DNA of 64,000 bases from SIG440 sp045120135 (GCA_045120135.1 JBGVEN010000012.1:1-64000); one strand, 5' to 3'; numbered from the stretch's first letter, positions 7,089-14,892 are shown. Numbers and translations: made by a program. The notes: generated from the sequence alone by a model not told the origin.

Positions 7089-7454
7089 ATGATTAACATT
7101 CTGACAGGCTTTTTTAGCGGTATTATCAGCGGAATGGGGATTGGCGGCGGTGCAATTCTTATTCCGGCACTGGTGTTCTTTGAGGGTGTGGGTCAGCAGA
7201 TGGCGCAGGGTATAAATCTAACCTATTTTATCCCAACGGCGGTTTTTGCTCTGATAGTCCATCTTAAAAACAAATGTGTAAGGGTTAAGCTTGCCCTGCT
7301 TTTAGGCGGCTGCGGTGTGCTTGGTGCGGCTCTTGGTGCATATCTTGCAACGGCACTTGATGCCGGACTTCTCCGCAAATTGTTCGGAGGATTTTTACTG
7401 TTTGTAGGAATATATGAAATTTATAAGGGTTTTCGGGTAAAATCTTGTAAATAA
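7089..7454 (+). CDS. TSUP (TauE/SafE) half-transporter, second of a tandem pair
   Basis: A 121-residue protein with about four membrane segments and the matching signature GMGIGGGAILIPALVFF at residues 15-31. It has its own ribosome site (GGGAGA) and ATG, so the split is not a recent frameshift: a 13-bp gap and an in-frame stop separate the halves. The two products probably form a heterodimer equal to one full permease (inference). A promoter for serC follows. Confidence 0.82.
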   Translation: MINILTGFFSGIISGMGIGGGAILIPALVFFEGVGQQMAQGINLTYFIPTAVFALIVHLKNKCVRVKLALLLGGCGVLGAALGAYLATALDAGLLRKLFGGFLLFVGIYEIYKGFRVKSCK

Positions 7455-7480
7455 TTTGTTAAAAAATAATCATTTTCATA

Positions 7481-7509
7481 TTGACGGGCAAGAAAAAAAG
7501 TTATATACT
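7481..7509 (+). promoter_or_regulatory. Promoter of serC-serA
   Basis: TTGACG (7481-7486), 17-bp spacer, TATACT (7504-7509). About 50 bp of leader follow before the GTG start. No T-box or riboswitch fold was seen in it. Confidence 0.75.
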
Positions 7510-7559
7510 GTAATAAGTATACAAATTTTTATATTTAAATAATGTAAGGAGTGTTTTTC

Positions 7560-8639
7560 GTGAGCAGAATTTATAACTTTTCCGCAGGCCCGTCAATGCT
7601 TCCCCTCGAGGTTCTGGAGCAGGCAGCGGCTGAAATGACAGATTACAACGGTTCGGGTATGTCCGTTATGGAGATGAGCCACCGTTCCCCTGTTTATGAT
7701 GCAATAATCAAGCAGACAGAGGCAGACTTCAGAGAGCTTATGAATATCCCCGATAACTACAAGGTGCTTTTCCTTCAGGGCGGTGCTTCAACACAGTTTG
7801 CAGCAGTTCCCCTCAACCTGATGAAGACCGGCAAGGCTGACTATGTTGTGTCAGGTCAGTTCTCAGGCAAGGCTTTCAAGGAAGCTAAGAAGTATGGCGA
7901 TGCAAAATGTATTGCAACCTCTGAGGATAAGACATTCAGCTATATCCCCGAAATTACTCCCGATATGGTACGTGATGATGCAGACTATGTTCACGTTTGC
8001 TACAACAACACCATTTTCGGCACTAAGTTCCCCGAAGTTCCAAATGTTGGCGACAAAGTTTTAGTTGCTGATATGTCTTCCTGCATCACAAGCGAGCCTG
8101 TTGATGTTACCAAGTTCGGCGTTATCTATGCCGGTGCACAGAAGAATATGGCGCCAGCTGGTCTTACTGTTGTTATTATTCGTGAGGACCTTATGGGTAA
8201 TGCTCGTGAGGATATCCCCACAATGCTTGATTACAAGACAATGGCAGACAACGATTCAATGTACAACACACCTCCCTGCTATGCAATCTATGTTGCGGGT
8301 TTGGTTTACAAATGGGCGCTTAAAAACGGCGGTCTGACAGCAATGAAGGAGAGAAATGAGAAGAAGGCAAATCTTCTTTACGATTATCTCGATTCTTCAA
8401 AGCTCTTTAAGCCAACAGCTGAAAAAAGGTATCGTTCAATGATGAATGTTTGCTTTGTTACAGGTGATGCTGACCTTGACAAGAAGTTCTGCAAGGAAGC
8501 CGCTGCGGCAGGCTTTGAGAACCTTAAGGGTCACAGAAGTGTTGGCGGTATGCGTGCAAGCATCTACAACGCTATGCCTTACGAGGGCGTTGAAAAGCTC
8601 GTTGAATTTATGAAGAAGTTCGAAGCTGAAAATCTTTAA
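7560..8639 (+). CDS. serC: Phosphoserine aminotransferase
   Basis: This 359-residue class V PLP aminotransferase converts 3-phosphohydroxypyruvate and glutamate to phosphoserine, the second step of serine synthesis. It opens with the hallmark IYNFSAGPSMLP. The PLP-lysine motif YAGAQKNMAPAGL lies near residue 195, and the C-terminal HRSVGGMRASIYNA phosphate-binding motif is intact. The GTG at 7560 follows TAAGGAG. It is followed 37 bp later by serA, with no terminator between, so the two form an operon. No serB is present in the window. Confidence 0.96.
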   Translation: MSRIYNFSAGPSMLPLEVLEQAAAEMTDYNGSGMSVMEMSHRSPVYDAIIKQTEADFRELMNIPDNYKVLFLQGGASTQFAAVPLNLMKTGKADYVVSGQFSGKAFKEAKKYGDAKCIATSEDKTFSYIPEITPDMVRDDADYVHVCYNNTIFGTKFPEVPNVGDKVLVADMSSCITSEPVDVTKFGVIYAGAQKNMAPAGLTVVIIREDLMGNAREDIPTMLDYKTMADNDSMYNTPPCYAIYVAGLVYKWALKNGGLTAMKERNEKKANLLYDYLDSSKLFKPTAEKRYRSMMNVCFVTGDADLDKKFCKEAAAAGFENLKGHRSVGGMRASIYNAMPYEGVEKLVEFMKKFEAENL

Positions 8640-8676
8640 TTTATATTGCCGCAAGGCAAAAAGGAGTTTGATATAA

Positions 8677-9843
8677 ATGTATAAGGTACAGACATTAAAC
8701 AAGATTGCAAAAATCGGTCTTGATGTATTTGACGACAAGTATACATACGGTGACGAAGTTGAAAATCCTGACGGTATAATCCTCAGAAGCTTCAATATGC
8801 ACGAGATGGAGCTGCCCGAATCACTTGCAGCTGTTGCCCGTGCAGGTGCCGGTGTAAACAATATTCCGATTGACAAGTGCAGCGAAAAGGGTATCGTTGT
8901 TTTCAATACCCCCGGTGCAAATGCAAATGCGGTTAAGGAGCTTGTTATTGCAGGTCTTCTCCTTGCATCACGCCGTGTTGTTCAGGGTATCAACTGGGCA
9001 AAGACATTAATCGGCGAGGGCGACCAGGTTTCAAAGCTGGTAGAAAAAGGCAAGTCTAACTTTGCAGGTCCCGAAATTCAGGGCAAGACCCTTGGTATTA
9101 TCGGCCTTGGTGCTATCGGTATCCGTGTTGCCAATGCGGCTCACGCACTTGGTATGAATGTTATCGGTTACGACCCCTACCTTTCAGTTGATGCAGCTTG
9201 GCGTATGACCCGTGCTGCAGAGCACGCAAAGACAGTTGATGATGTTCTTGCAAAGAGTGACTACATCTCAATCCATGTTCCCGCAACAAAGGACACAAAG
9301 GGTATGTTCAATGCAGACCTCTTCAAAAAGGTTAAAAAGGGTGTAAGACTCCTCAACTTCTCAAGAGCAGAGCTGGTTGATACAGAGGCAGTTCTTGCAG
9401 CACTCGAGGATGGCACAGTTGCAGAATATGTAACAGACTTTGCAACCGAAGAGCTTCTCAAGTCCGACAGAGTTGTTTGCCTCCCCCACCTCGGTGCATC
9501 AACACCCGAAAGTGAGGATAACTGTGCAGTTATGGCAGCTCAGGAGCTTAAGGACTTTTTAGAGAACGGTAACATTGTTAACTCTGTTAACTTCCCCAAC
9601 TGCGATATGGGCAAGGTTTGCGGTTCTCGTGTGACAATCGCACACAAGAACATTCCTGCAATGATTAACCAGATTACAGATGTGTTCACCAAGGACAGCA
9701 TCAATATCGAAAATATGGTTAACAAAAGCAAGGGCGATTATGCTTACACAATGATTGATACTCACACCGATGTTACAGATGCTATGCTTGCAGATATTAA
9801 GGGTATCGAAGGTGTAATCAGAGTATCTCTCTATACAGAATAA
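8677..9843 (+). CDS. serA: D-3-phosphoglycerate dehydrogenase with ACT-like C-terminus
   Basis: A 388-residue enzyme that oxidises 3-phosphoglycerate with NAD as the first step of serine synthesis. The Rossmann motif GKTLGIIGLGAIGIRVANAA lies near residue 147; substrate residues appear in RAGAGVNNIP, and the catalytic CLPHLGASTPE is near 269. The last 70 or so residues (from KNIPAMINQI) form an ACT-type regulatory domain, so serine feedback is possible. It is shorter than the E. coli enzyme by its missing N-terminal extension. AAGGAG precedes the ATG. rnpB begins about 20 bp downstream. Confidence 0.95.
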   Translation: MYKVQTLNKIAKIGLDVFDDKYTYGDEVENPDGIILRSFNMHEMELPESLAAVARAGAGVNNIPIDKCSEKGIVVFNTPGANANAVKELVIAGLLLASRRVVQGINWAKTLIGEGDQVSKLVEKGKSNFAGPEIQGKTLGIIGLGAIGIRVANAAHALGMNVIGYDPYLSVDAAWRMTRAAEHAKTVDDVLAKSDYISIHVPATKDTKGMFNADLFKKVKKGVRLLNFSRAELVDTEAVLAALEDGTVAEYVTDFATEELLKSDRVVCLPHLGASTPESEDNCAVMAAQELKDFLENGNIVNSVNFPNCDMGKVCGSRVTIAHKNIPAMINQITDVFTKDSINIENMVNKSKGDYAYTMIDTHTDVTDAMLADIKGIEGVIRVSLYTE

Positions 9844-9861
9844 TAAACGATGATCAGCTTT

Positions 9862-10203
9862 GGCAGACTGGACGGTCGCGGGTACAAGGAGTAATCCTGT
9901 GCGTGAGGAAAGTCCGAGCTCCACAGGGCAGGGTGCAAGGTAACACCTTGTGAAGGCAACTTTAAGGAAAGTGCAACAGAAATATACCGCCTGCATTTTT
10001 GCAGGTAAGGGTGGAAAAGTGAGGTAAGAGCTCACTCGGGGTCTGGCGACTGACCCTTGCTGTAAACCCCATCCGGAGCAACACCTGAATGAAAGGCTAA
10101 GCCGGCCCGGCATCTTTCGAGAAGGTGGCTTGAGCCGCATAGTGATATGCGGTTTAGATAGATGACCGTCTTAAAAGACAGAACTCGGCTTACAGGTCTG
10201 CCG
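9862..10203 (+). ncRNA. rnpB: RNase P RNA, class A
   Basis: All universal segments are present in order: GAGGAAAGTCCGAGCTCC (P4 5' side), ACAGAAATATACCGCC, GTAAACCCC, and AGATAGATGACCGTC then AGACAGAACTCGGCTTACAG (P4 3' side). The ends pair as GCAGAC...GTCTGC (P1). The layout is the ancestral class A type used by Clostridia rather than the Bacillus class B. No clear promoter lies in the short gap after serA, so the RNA may be processed from the serC-serA transcript or use a promoter inside serA. Exact ends are estimated. Confidence 0.96.
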
Positions 10204-10217
10204 CATAATTTAAAAGC

Positions 10218-10250
10218 AAACACCCGGACAAATTGTCCGGGTGTTTTTGT
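10218..10250 (+). terminator. Terminator of rnpB
   Basis: AACACCCGGACA and TGTCCGGGTGTT form a 12-bp stem with a 3-nt loop, followed by TTTTTG. Confidence 0.9.
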
Positions 10251-10294
10251 GTGGTGCAACTTCGTTTCGCGACGAGCAAGGTTGGCAAAATAAT

Positions 10295-10322
10295 AATATC
10301 ACAATTTGAGATATTGTATAAT
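10295..10322 (+). promoter_or_regulatory. Operator and -10 box of the 10.35 kb XRE gene
   Basis: A 21-bp palindrome (10295-10315) with arms AATATC-N-CAA and TTG-N-GATATT ends one base before TATAAT (10317-10322). It covers the -35/spacer region, so autoregulation by the downstream XRE protein is likely. Confidence 0.6.
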
Positions 10323-10350
10323 AACATTATTAGAGGGATGGTGTTATTAT

Positions 10351-10545
10351 ATGAGATTAAAAGAATTGAGAGAAGACTTGGATATAAGACAAGAAACACT
10401 TGCAGAACTTTTAAAAATAAAACAAAACACATATTCGCAATACGAAAACGGGCAAAGACAGTTACCGGTTGATGTACTTGTAAAACTGGCTGAATATTAT
10501 AATGTATCAACGGATTATATTTTAGGGAGAAGCGACAAAAAGTAG
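10351..10545 (+). CDS. Small XRE-family regulator
   Basis: A 64-residue single-domain HTH_3 protein, MRLKELREDLDIRQETLAEL, with recognition segment KQNTYSQYENGQRQ and the typical ending STDYILGRSDKK. An upstream in-frame ATG at 10306 lies in the promoter and was rejected; AGAGGG precedes 10351. It closely resembles in layout the XRE protein at 50575-50793. Its stop codon is the first base of the left inverted repeat of the DUF559 element. Confidence 0.87.
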   Translation: MRLKELREDLDIRQETLAELLKIKQNTYSQYENGQRQLPVDVLVKLAEYYNVSTDYILGRSDKK

Positions 10546-10592
10546 GCTTCCCCTTGAGGGGAAGCTGTCACGAAGTGACTGATGAGGTGTTA
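10545..10592 (+). repeat. Left inverted repeat of the DUF559 element
   Basis: The segment forms two hairpins: CTTCCCC-TTGA-GGGGAAG, then GTCAC-GAA-GTGAC. It ends in GATGAGGTGTT. The right repeat (10936-10983) is its inverted counterpart. GAGGTG inside it is the ribosome site of the DUF559 gene. Confidence 0.8.
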
Positions 10593-10593
10593 A

Positions 10594-10998
10594 ATGAACA
10601 AGACCAATAATCCGAAGTTAACGGATAATGCGAGGTTGTTGCGGAAAAATATGACAAAAGAAGAACGACATTTATGGTATGACTTTTTAAAAAATTTATC
10701 TGTTACGGTAAATCGGCAAAAGGTTATAGGAAGATATATTGTAGATTTTTATATTGCCTCTTTTAAACTTGTGATTGAACTTGATGGTTCACAACATTAT
10801 GAAAAAGGACAAATGGAAGAGGATATAATAAGAGATGAGTATTTAAATGAGTTGGGAATAAGAGTGTTAAGGTATAGTAATTCAGATATAAAAAGGAACT
10901 TCGATGGTGTGTGTAGGGATATACTTGGGGTTTTGAACACCTCATCCACCGCAAGCGGTTCCCCTTCCCCTCAAGGGGAAGGCGTTCCACACCCTTGA
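10594..10998 (+). CDS. DUF559 nuclease-like protein
   Basis: A 134-residue DUF559 protein, a family related to the Vsr/PD-(D/E)xK endonuclease fold. Candidate catalytic residues are Asp51, Glu62 and Asp64 with His68 in VDFYIASFKLVIELDGSQHY. The N-terminus has the usual LRKNMTKEERHLWYDFL helix. Translation starts 2 bp after the left inverted repeat, using GAGGTG inside the repeat. The last 20 or so residues (TSSTASGSPSPQGEGVPHP) are encoded by the right repeat and are not part of the conserved fold. The stop codon overlaps the -35 box of the next gene. The family has no agreed function, and a mobility role is inferred below. Confidence 0.85.
   Translation: MNKTNNPKLTDNARLLRKNMTKEERHLWYDFLKNLSVTVNRQKVIGRYIVDFYIASFKLVIELDGSQHYEKGQMEEDIIRDEYLNELGIRVLRYSNSDIKRNFDGVCRDILGVLNTSSTASGSPSPQGEGVPHP
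10936..10983 (-). repeat. Right inverted repeat of the DUF559 element
   Basis: Read on the minus strand it has CTTCCCC-TTGA-GGGGAAG, then ACCGC-TT-GCGGT, then GATGAGGTGTT. The first hairpin and the end match the left repeat. The middle hairpin has a different sequence but the same shape. Confidence 0.8.
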
Positions 10999-11023
10999 CA
11001 AACAAAGGCTTGTGTGGGATAAT
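10995..11023 (+). promoter_or_regulatory. Promoter of the AI-2E family gene
   Basis: TTGACA (10995-11000), 17-bp spacer, GATAAT (11018-11023). The -35 box overlaps the TGA stop of the DUF559 gene. Confidence 0.75.
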
Positions 11024-11059
11024 ATATAAAAATTATTTTTTGCCGAGAGGGTGAAGAAT

Positions 11060-12145
11060 ATGTTAAACGAGAAAGTTGAAAAACGCAGGGAATTTATCAT
11101 TAACACGGTGTATATTTCGATAATTGCACTGATTGTTTTTGCGTGCTTTAAGTATGTTGCAAAGTGGATTATGCCGTTTATCATCGGCTTTATAATTGCC
11201 TTTGCTGCACGGCCTGCGGTTAGTGCTGTTCATAAAGTAACAAAGCTTAATCGCAAATTCTGCGGCTTTCTGGTTATTATTCTTGAATATGTATTGCTGG
11301 TTTTTATTATATGGGCACTTGGTTCAAGAATTTATGAGTCAATTCGTGACCTCTTTGTGAAATTGCCGGGGTACTATGACAGCAGTATTTTGCCGTTCAT
11401 TAATTCGATAGCTTTGTCGGTGGAGAGTGTTGCTGCACGGATTTCGCCCGAAACTCTGCAACAAATCTATTCTATGCTCGAAAGCTTTGCGGACAATGCC
11501 CGTGGCTTTGTAATAAGCTTTTCGACGGGGATGCTGTCAAATCTTGCCGGTATAACAAAGTCTGTTCCGTTCTTTTTGATTTCGTTTGTGTTCACCATCC
11601 TTGCATCGGTATTTATCGCAATGGATTACAATGGTATTATGGACTTCCTCAAAAAGCAGCTTCCGCCCAAAACGGCAGTATTCCTCAGCGACGCAAAGCA
11701 GCAGATAGGCAGAACAGTACTCCGTTATCTGCGTGCATATCTGATAATATTTCTTATGACATTTACCGAGCTTTCAATCGGTTTGTCAATCCTCGGCATT
11801 GAGAATTCCATCGGTCTTGCGGCAATTATTGCGGTAGCGGATGTTCTTCCGGTAATCGGCACGGGCGGTGTACTTATCCCCTGGGCAATCTGGGGACTCC
11901 TGACACGAAACTTTGTTCTTGCGTTGGGTCTTGTAATACTTTATGTTGTGATACTGGTAGTACGCAACTTCACCGAGCCGAAAATTGTTGGCGACCAGCT
12001 GGGGCTTAACCCCGTGGTAACATTAATCGCAATCTACCTTGGCTACCGTCTCTTTGGCGTTGCCGGAATGATAGGTTTACCCATTTTTACCACCATTTTA
12101 GTCGGTTTACACAAGGCGGGCAAGATAAAGCTCTGGAAAGAATAA
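11060..12145 (+). CDS. AI-2E family / YtvI-like integral membrane protein
   Basis: A 361-residue polytopic protein with about seven to eight hydrophobic segments and the large amphipathic middle region of the AI-2E exporter (UPF0118) family. The conserved ENSIGLAAIIAVADVLPVIGTGGVLIPWA lies in two adjoining segments near residue 265, and the ending TEPKIVGDQLGLNPVV is typical of YtvI-like clostridial members. In Bacillus, YtvI is linked to sporulation, but the transported substrate is not known. GAGAGGG supports the ATG at 11060 over the GTG at 11051. It is a single-gene unit between its own promoter and terminator. Confidence 0.85.
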   Translation: MLNEKVEKRREFIINTVYISIIALIVFACFKYVAKWIMPFIIGFIIAFAARPAVSAVHKVTKLNRKFCGFLVIILEYVLLVFIIWALGSRIYESIRDLFVKLPGYYDSSILPFINSIALSVESVAARISPETLQQIYSMLESFADNARGFVISFSTGMLSNLAGITKSVPFFLISFVFTILASVFIAMDYNGIMDFLKKQLPPKTAVFLSDAKQQIGRTVLRYLRAYLIIFLMTFTELSIGLSILGIENSIGLAAIIAVADVLPVIGTGGVLIPWAIWGLLTRNFVLALGLVILYVVILVVRNFTEPKIVGDQLGLNPVVTLIAIYLGYRLFGVAGMIGLPIFTTILVGLHKAGKIKLWKE

Positions 12146-12153
12146 AGAAATTT

Positions 12154-12182
12154 AAAGCGGTCATTTTCGGTGGCCGCTTTTT
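12154..12182 (+). terminator. Terminator
   Basis: AAAGCGGTCA pairs with TGGCCGCTTT, followed by a T-run. Confidence 0.85.
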
Positions 12183-12205
12183 CGTTGTAAATTTTCTTTT
12201 AAGTC

Positions 12206-12234
12206 TTGAATAGTTGACAAATGTATGGTATACT
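12206..12234 (+). promoter_or_regulatory. Promoter of the coiled-coil membrane protein
   Basis: TTGAAT (12206-12211), 17-bp spacer, TATACT (12229-12234). Confidence 0.65.
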
Positions 12235-12271
12235 CTTTAGTAAGTAAACCCATATGAAAGGTTTGATTATA

Positions 12272-12763
12272 TTGAAAGAAAAATCACAGATGTCACCTAA
12301 GACAAAAAAGATATTAGTAGGTGTGGGAATTGCATTTGGAACTGTTATGACGTTTTTGGTTTCGTTTATACTGGCGTTTACTCTTATTGTAAATCCCATT
12401 AACTTTATGACTGTCGGCGATGCTGACACGGTGGAGGAAAACGAGAAGCTCAAAGAGCAGGTACAGACTCTTGAGGACGAAAAGGATGCGCTTCAGGCAA
12501 AGGTTGATAAGTACAAGAATTCGGCAACAAGCCAGCCGGCGGTTACAACACCTGCTGTCACAACACCAAGTACTCAATCACAGCCGGATAAAACGCCGGA
12601 GACTACCACACCTGAGACACCTGAGAGCAGCGAGACAACTGAATCGCAGCCGGAGATAAACGAGAGTAGCGGCGGCTTTGCTCCTGAGACCCAGACCAGT
12701 ACAGGGGAGGAAACTCCGGAGGATGTGGATGGTCCCGTTACGGTAATCGATGTTTCGGAATAA
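12272..12763 (+). CDS. Membrane-anchored coiled-coil protein with Thr/Pro/Ser/Glu-rich tail
   Basis: I do not recognise the family. The 163-residue product has a Lys-rich start, one strong membrane segment (IAFGTVMTFLVSFILAFTLI, about residues 20-40), a short coiled coil (ENEKLKEQVQTLEDEKDALQ) and a tail of about 85 residues made almost only of T, P, S, E and Q. This is the layout of a type II envelope protein whose tail spans the cell wall. The TTG at 12272 is preferred because GAAAGG lies before it; the ATG at 12254 lacks a ribosome site. The next gene is pyrH, but a 28-bp palindrome separates them. Confidence 0.75.
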   Translation: MKEKSQMSPKTKKILVGVGIAFGTVMTFLVSFILAFTLIVNPINFMTVGDADTVEENEKLKEQVQTLEDEKDALQAKVDKYKNSATSQPAVTTPAVTTPSTQSQPDKTPETTTPETPESSETTESQPEINESSGGFAPETQTSTGEETPEDVDGPVTVIDVSE

Positions 12764-12766
12764 ATG

Positions 12767-12794
12767 TAGCCTGATGTTAGCTAATATCAGGCTA
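12767..12794. repeat. 28-bp near-perfect palindrome upstream of pyrH
   Basis: The two 14-bp arms, TAGCCTGATGTTAG and CTAATATCAGGCTA, match except for one position that still allows a G-U pair in RNA. No T-run follows, so it is a poor intrinsic terminator. It may be an operator or a processing hairpin ahead of the pyrH operon. Confidence 0.6.
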
Positions 12795-12855
12795 AATTAT
12801 GCTAAATTAATATATTTGCCGGAATACGAAGTTTCGGCGGAATGGAGAAATCAAT

Positions 12856-13560
12856 ATGGCACTCAAGTACAAAAGAGTTATGCTGAAAATCAGCGGCGAG
12901 GCACTGGCAGGCGAAAAAGGCTTTGGTCTTGACAACAAAACCATTACTACCATTGCTTCAAAAATCAAGGAATGCTCGGAGATGGGCTGCGAAATTGCAA
13001 TCGTTGTAGGCGGTGGAAACTTCTGGCGCGGCAGAACAGGCGAGGGTATGGACAGAACCCGTGCCGACCATATGGGTATGCTTGCAACAGTTATTAATTC
13101 TCTGGCGCTTCTGGACGCACTCGAACAGCAGGGCGTTCCCACCCGTGTTCAGACAGCAATTGAAATGCGCCAGATAGCAGAGCCTTATATCAGACTTAAG
13201 GCTATGCGTCACCTGGAAAAGGGCAGAGTTGTTATCTTTGCCTGCGGAACAGGTAACCCGTTCTTCTCAACCGACACAACTGCGGCACTCCGTGCAGCAG
13301 AAATTGATGCAGAGATTATTCTCCTTGCAAAGAAGGTTGACGCAGTTTATGACAGCGACCCCAATCTCAACCCCGACGCTGTAAAATTTGATTCGCTTAG
13401 CTATATTGATGTTCTTAACCGCGGTCTTGGTGTTATGGACTCAACCGCAACATCACTTTGTATGGATAATAATATTCCGATTCTTGTGTTCGGTCTTGAC
13501 GACCCCGAGAATATTAAGCGTGCCGTAGAGGGCGAGACAATCGGAACAATAGTAAAATAA
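12856..13560 (+). CDS. pyrH: UMP kinase
   Basis: A 234-residue amino-acid-kinase-fold enzyme that phosphorylates UMP to UDP. It begins YKRVMLKISGEALAGEKGFG, with the nucleotide-binding VVGGGNFWRG near 50-60, FACGTGNPFFSTDTTAALRA near 130 and ILLAKKVDAVYDSDP near 155. Length and motifs are those of the hexameric bacterial enzyme. It heads the pyrH-frr-uppS-cdsA-dxr-rseP operon, with a 20-bp gap to frr. GGAG lies before the ATG. Confidence 0.97.
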   Translation: MALKYKRVMLKISGEALAGEKGFGLDNKTITTIASKIKECSEMGCEIAIVVGGGNFWRGRTGEGMDRTRADHMGMLATVINSLALLDALEQQGVPTRVQTAIEMRQIAEPYIRLKAMRHLEKGRVVIFACGTGNPFFSTDTTAALRAAEIDAEIILLAKKVDAVYDSDPNLNPDAVKFDSLSYIDVLNRGLGVMDSTATSLCMDNNIPILVFGLDDPENIKRAVEGETIGTIVK

Positions 13561-13580
13561 TCTGAAAGGTGGATTTAAAT

Positions 13581-14123
13581 ATGCAAAATGCAGAAGCAAG
13601 AATGAACAAGGCAATCGCCGCACTTCAGAACGATTTGGCGGCAATCAGAGCAGGCAGAGCAAATCCTGCAATTCTCGATAAGATAACAGTTGAATACTAC
13701 GGTGTTGCAACACCTGTTCAGCAGGTAGGTACTGTTGCAGTTCCCGAGCCGAGAACAATTACAATTCAGCCCTGGGATGCATCAATCCTTGGCGAGATTG
13801 AAAAGGCAATTTTGAAATCTGATATCGGTCTTACCCCCAACAACGACGGTAAGATGATTCGTCTTAACTTCCCACCGCTTACCGAGGAGAGAAGAAAGGA
13901 GCTGGTAAAGGGTATTTCAAAGCGTGGCGAGGAATGCAAGGTTGCAGTCCGCAATGTCCGCAGAGATTCGCTTGAAGCTTTTAAGAAGCAGAAGAAGGAC
14001 GGCGAGATTACCGAGGATGACCTCAAAAATCTTGAAACCAAAATTCAGAAGCTTACCGATAAATTTGTAGCTCAGATTGATGAGATTGTAGCTGCAAAGG
14101 AAAAGGAAATCTTAGAGGTATAA
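13581..14123 (+). CDS. frr: Ribosome recycling factor
   Basis: A 180-residue protein that, with EF-G, splits post-termination ribosomes. It contains the RRF signatures LAAIRAGRANPAILDKI near the start and KILKS-like DIGLTPNNDGKMIRLNFPPL in the middle (split here), then LVKGISKRGEECKVAVRNVR. The ATG at 13581 follows AAAGGTGG; the in-frame TTG/ATG at 13569 would overlap the ribosome site. It is translationally close to uppS, 3 bp downstream. Confidence 0.97.
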   Translation: MQNAEARMNKAIAALQNDLAAIRAGRANPAILDKITVEYYGVATPVQQVGTVAVPEPRTITIQPWDASILGEIEKAILKSDIGLTPNNDGKMIRLNFPPLTEERRKELVKGISKRGEECKVAVRNVRRDSLEAFKKQKKDGEITEDDLKNLETKIQKLTDKFVAQIDEIVAAKEKEILEV

Positions 14124-14126
14124 TTT

Positions 14127-14870
14127 ATGTTCTTTTTCAAAAAACATAAAGTATCGGAAGGTCTTGATATGTCCAATATTCCGCAACATATAGGGATAAT
14201 TATGGACGGCAATGGCAGATGGGCAAAAAAGCGTGGTTTGCCAAGAAGTGCGGGACATCGTGCCGGAGCGGAAACCCTTAAAAAGATTGTTGTATACTGC
14301 AACAAAATCGGGGTGAAGAGTGTTACGGCTTATGCATTTTCCACCGAGAACTGGAACAGGCCAAAGGCTGAGGTAGATGCTCTTATGGAGCTTCTTTATA
14401 TGTATCTTCAGCAGGTGGAGGAGCAGTTCGCCGGAACGAATGTAATTCTCCGTGTAATTGGCGACCGCAGTGCACTTTCCGAGAAAATAAACAAGGCAAT
14501 TGACTATGCCGAAAGTTATACATCAACCAATACGGGACTTGTGCTGAATGTTGCGCTTAACTATGGCGGCAGAGACGAAATCTGCCGTGCAACCCGTCTT
14601 GCGGCAAAGGCTGTTGAAAGCGGCGAGATAAAGCCGGAGGATATTGACGAAGAGTATATGTCAAACCTGATGTATACCAAGGATGTGCCCGAGCTTGATT
14701 TGATTATCCGCCCCAGCGGCGAGGTGCGGCTCTCCAACTTCCTTTTGTGGCAGGCGGCATATGCAGAGTTCTGGTTCGACAGCATAAATTGGCCGGACTT
14801 TTCCGAAAAGGATATGGAGCGTGCGGTGCTTGACTATCAGAAACGCAATAGGCGTTTTGGCAAGGTGTAG
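14127..14870 (+). CDS. uppS: Isoprenyl transferase (undecaprenyl diphosphate synthase)
   Basis: A 247-residue cis-prenyltransferase that extends farnesyl diphosphate to the C55 carrier used for wall polymers. The catalytic Asp27 sits in HIGIIMDGNGRWA. SVTAYAFSTENWNRP and LIIRPSGEVRLSNFLLWQ, with the Arg/Ser pair, are intact, as is YAEFWF. The first 14 residues are a basic extension; an internal ATG at 14169 is possible. It follows frr by 3 bp and precedes cdsA, the standard lipid-carrier/phospholipid neighbourhood. Confidence 0.96.
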   Translation: MFFFKKHKVSEGLDMSNIPQHIGIIMDGNGRWAKKRGLPRSAGHRAGAETLKKIVVYCNKIGVKSVTAYAFSTENWNRPKAEVDALMELLYMYLQQVEEQFAGTNVILRVIGDRSALSEKINKAIDYAESYTSTNTGLVLNVALNYGGRDEICRATRLAAKAVESGEIKPEDIDEEYMSNLMYTKDVPELDLIIRPSGEVRLSNFLLWQAAYAEFWFDSINWPDFSEKDMERAVLDYQKRNRRFGKV

Positions 14871-14892
14871 ATAAATGGCAATATGAAAACAT

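Noticed and set aside
7510..7559. T-box or other leader ahead of serC
   Set aside because: Only about 50 nt separate promoter and start, with no T-box sequence (TGGNACCGCG) visible.
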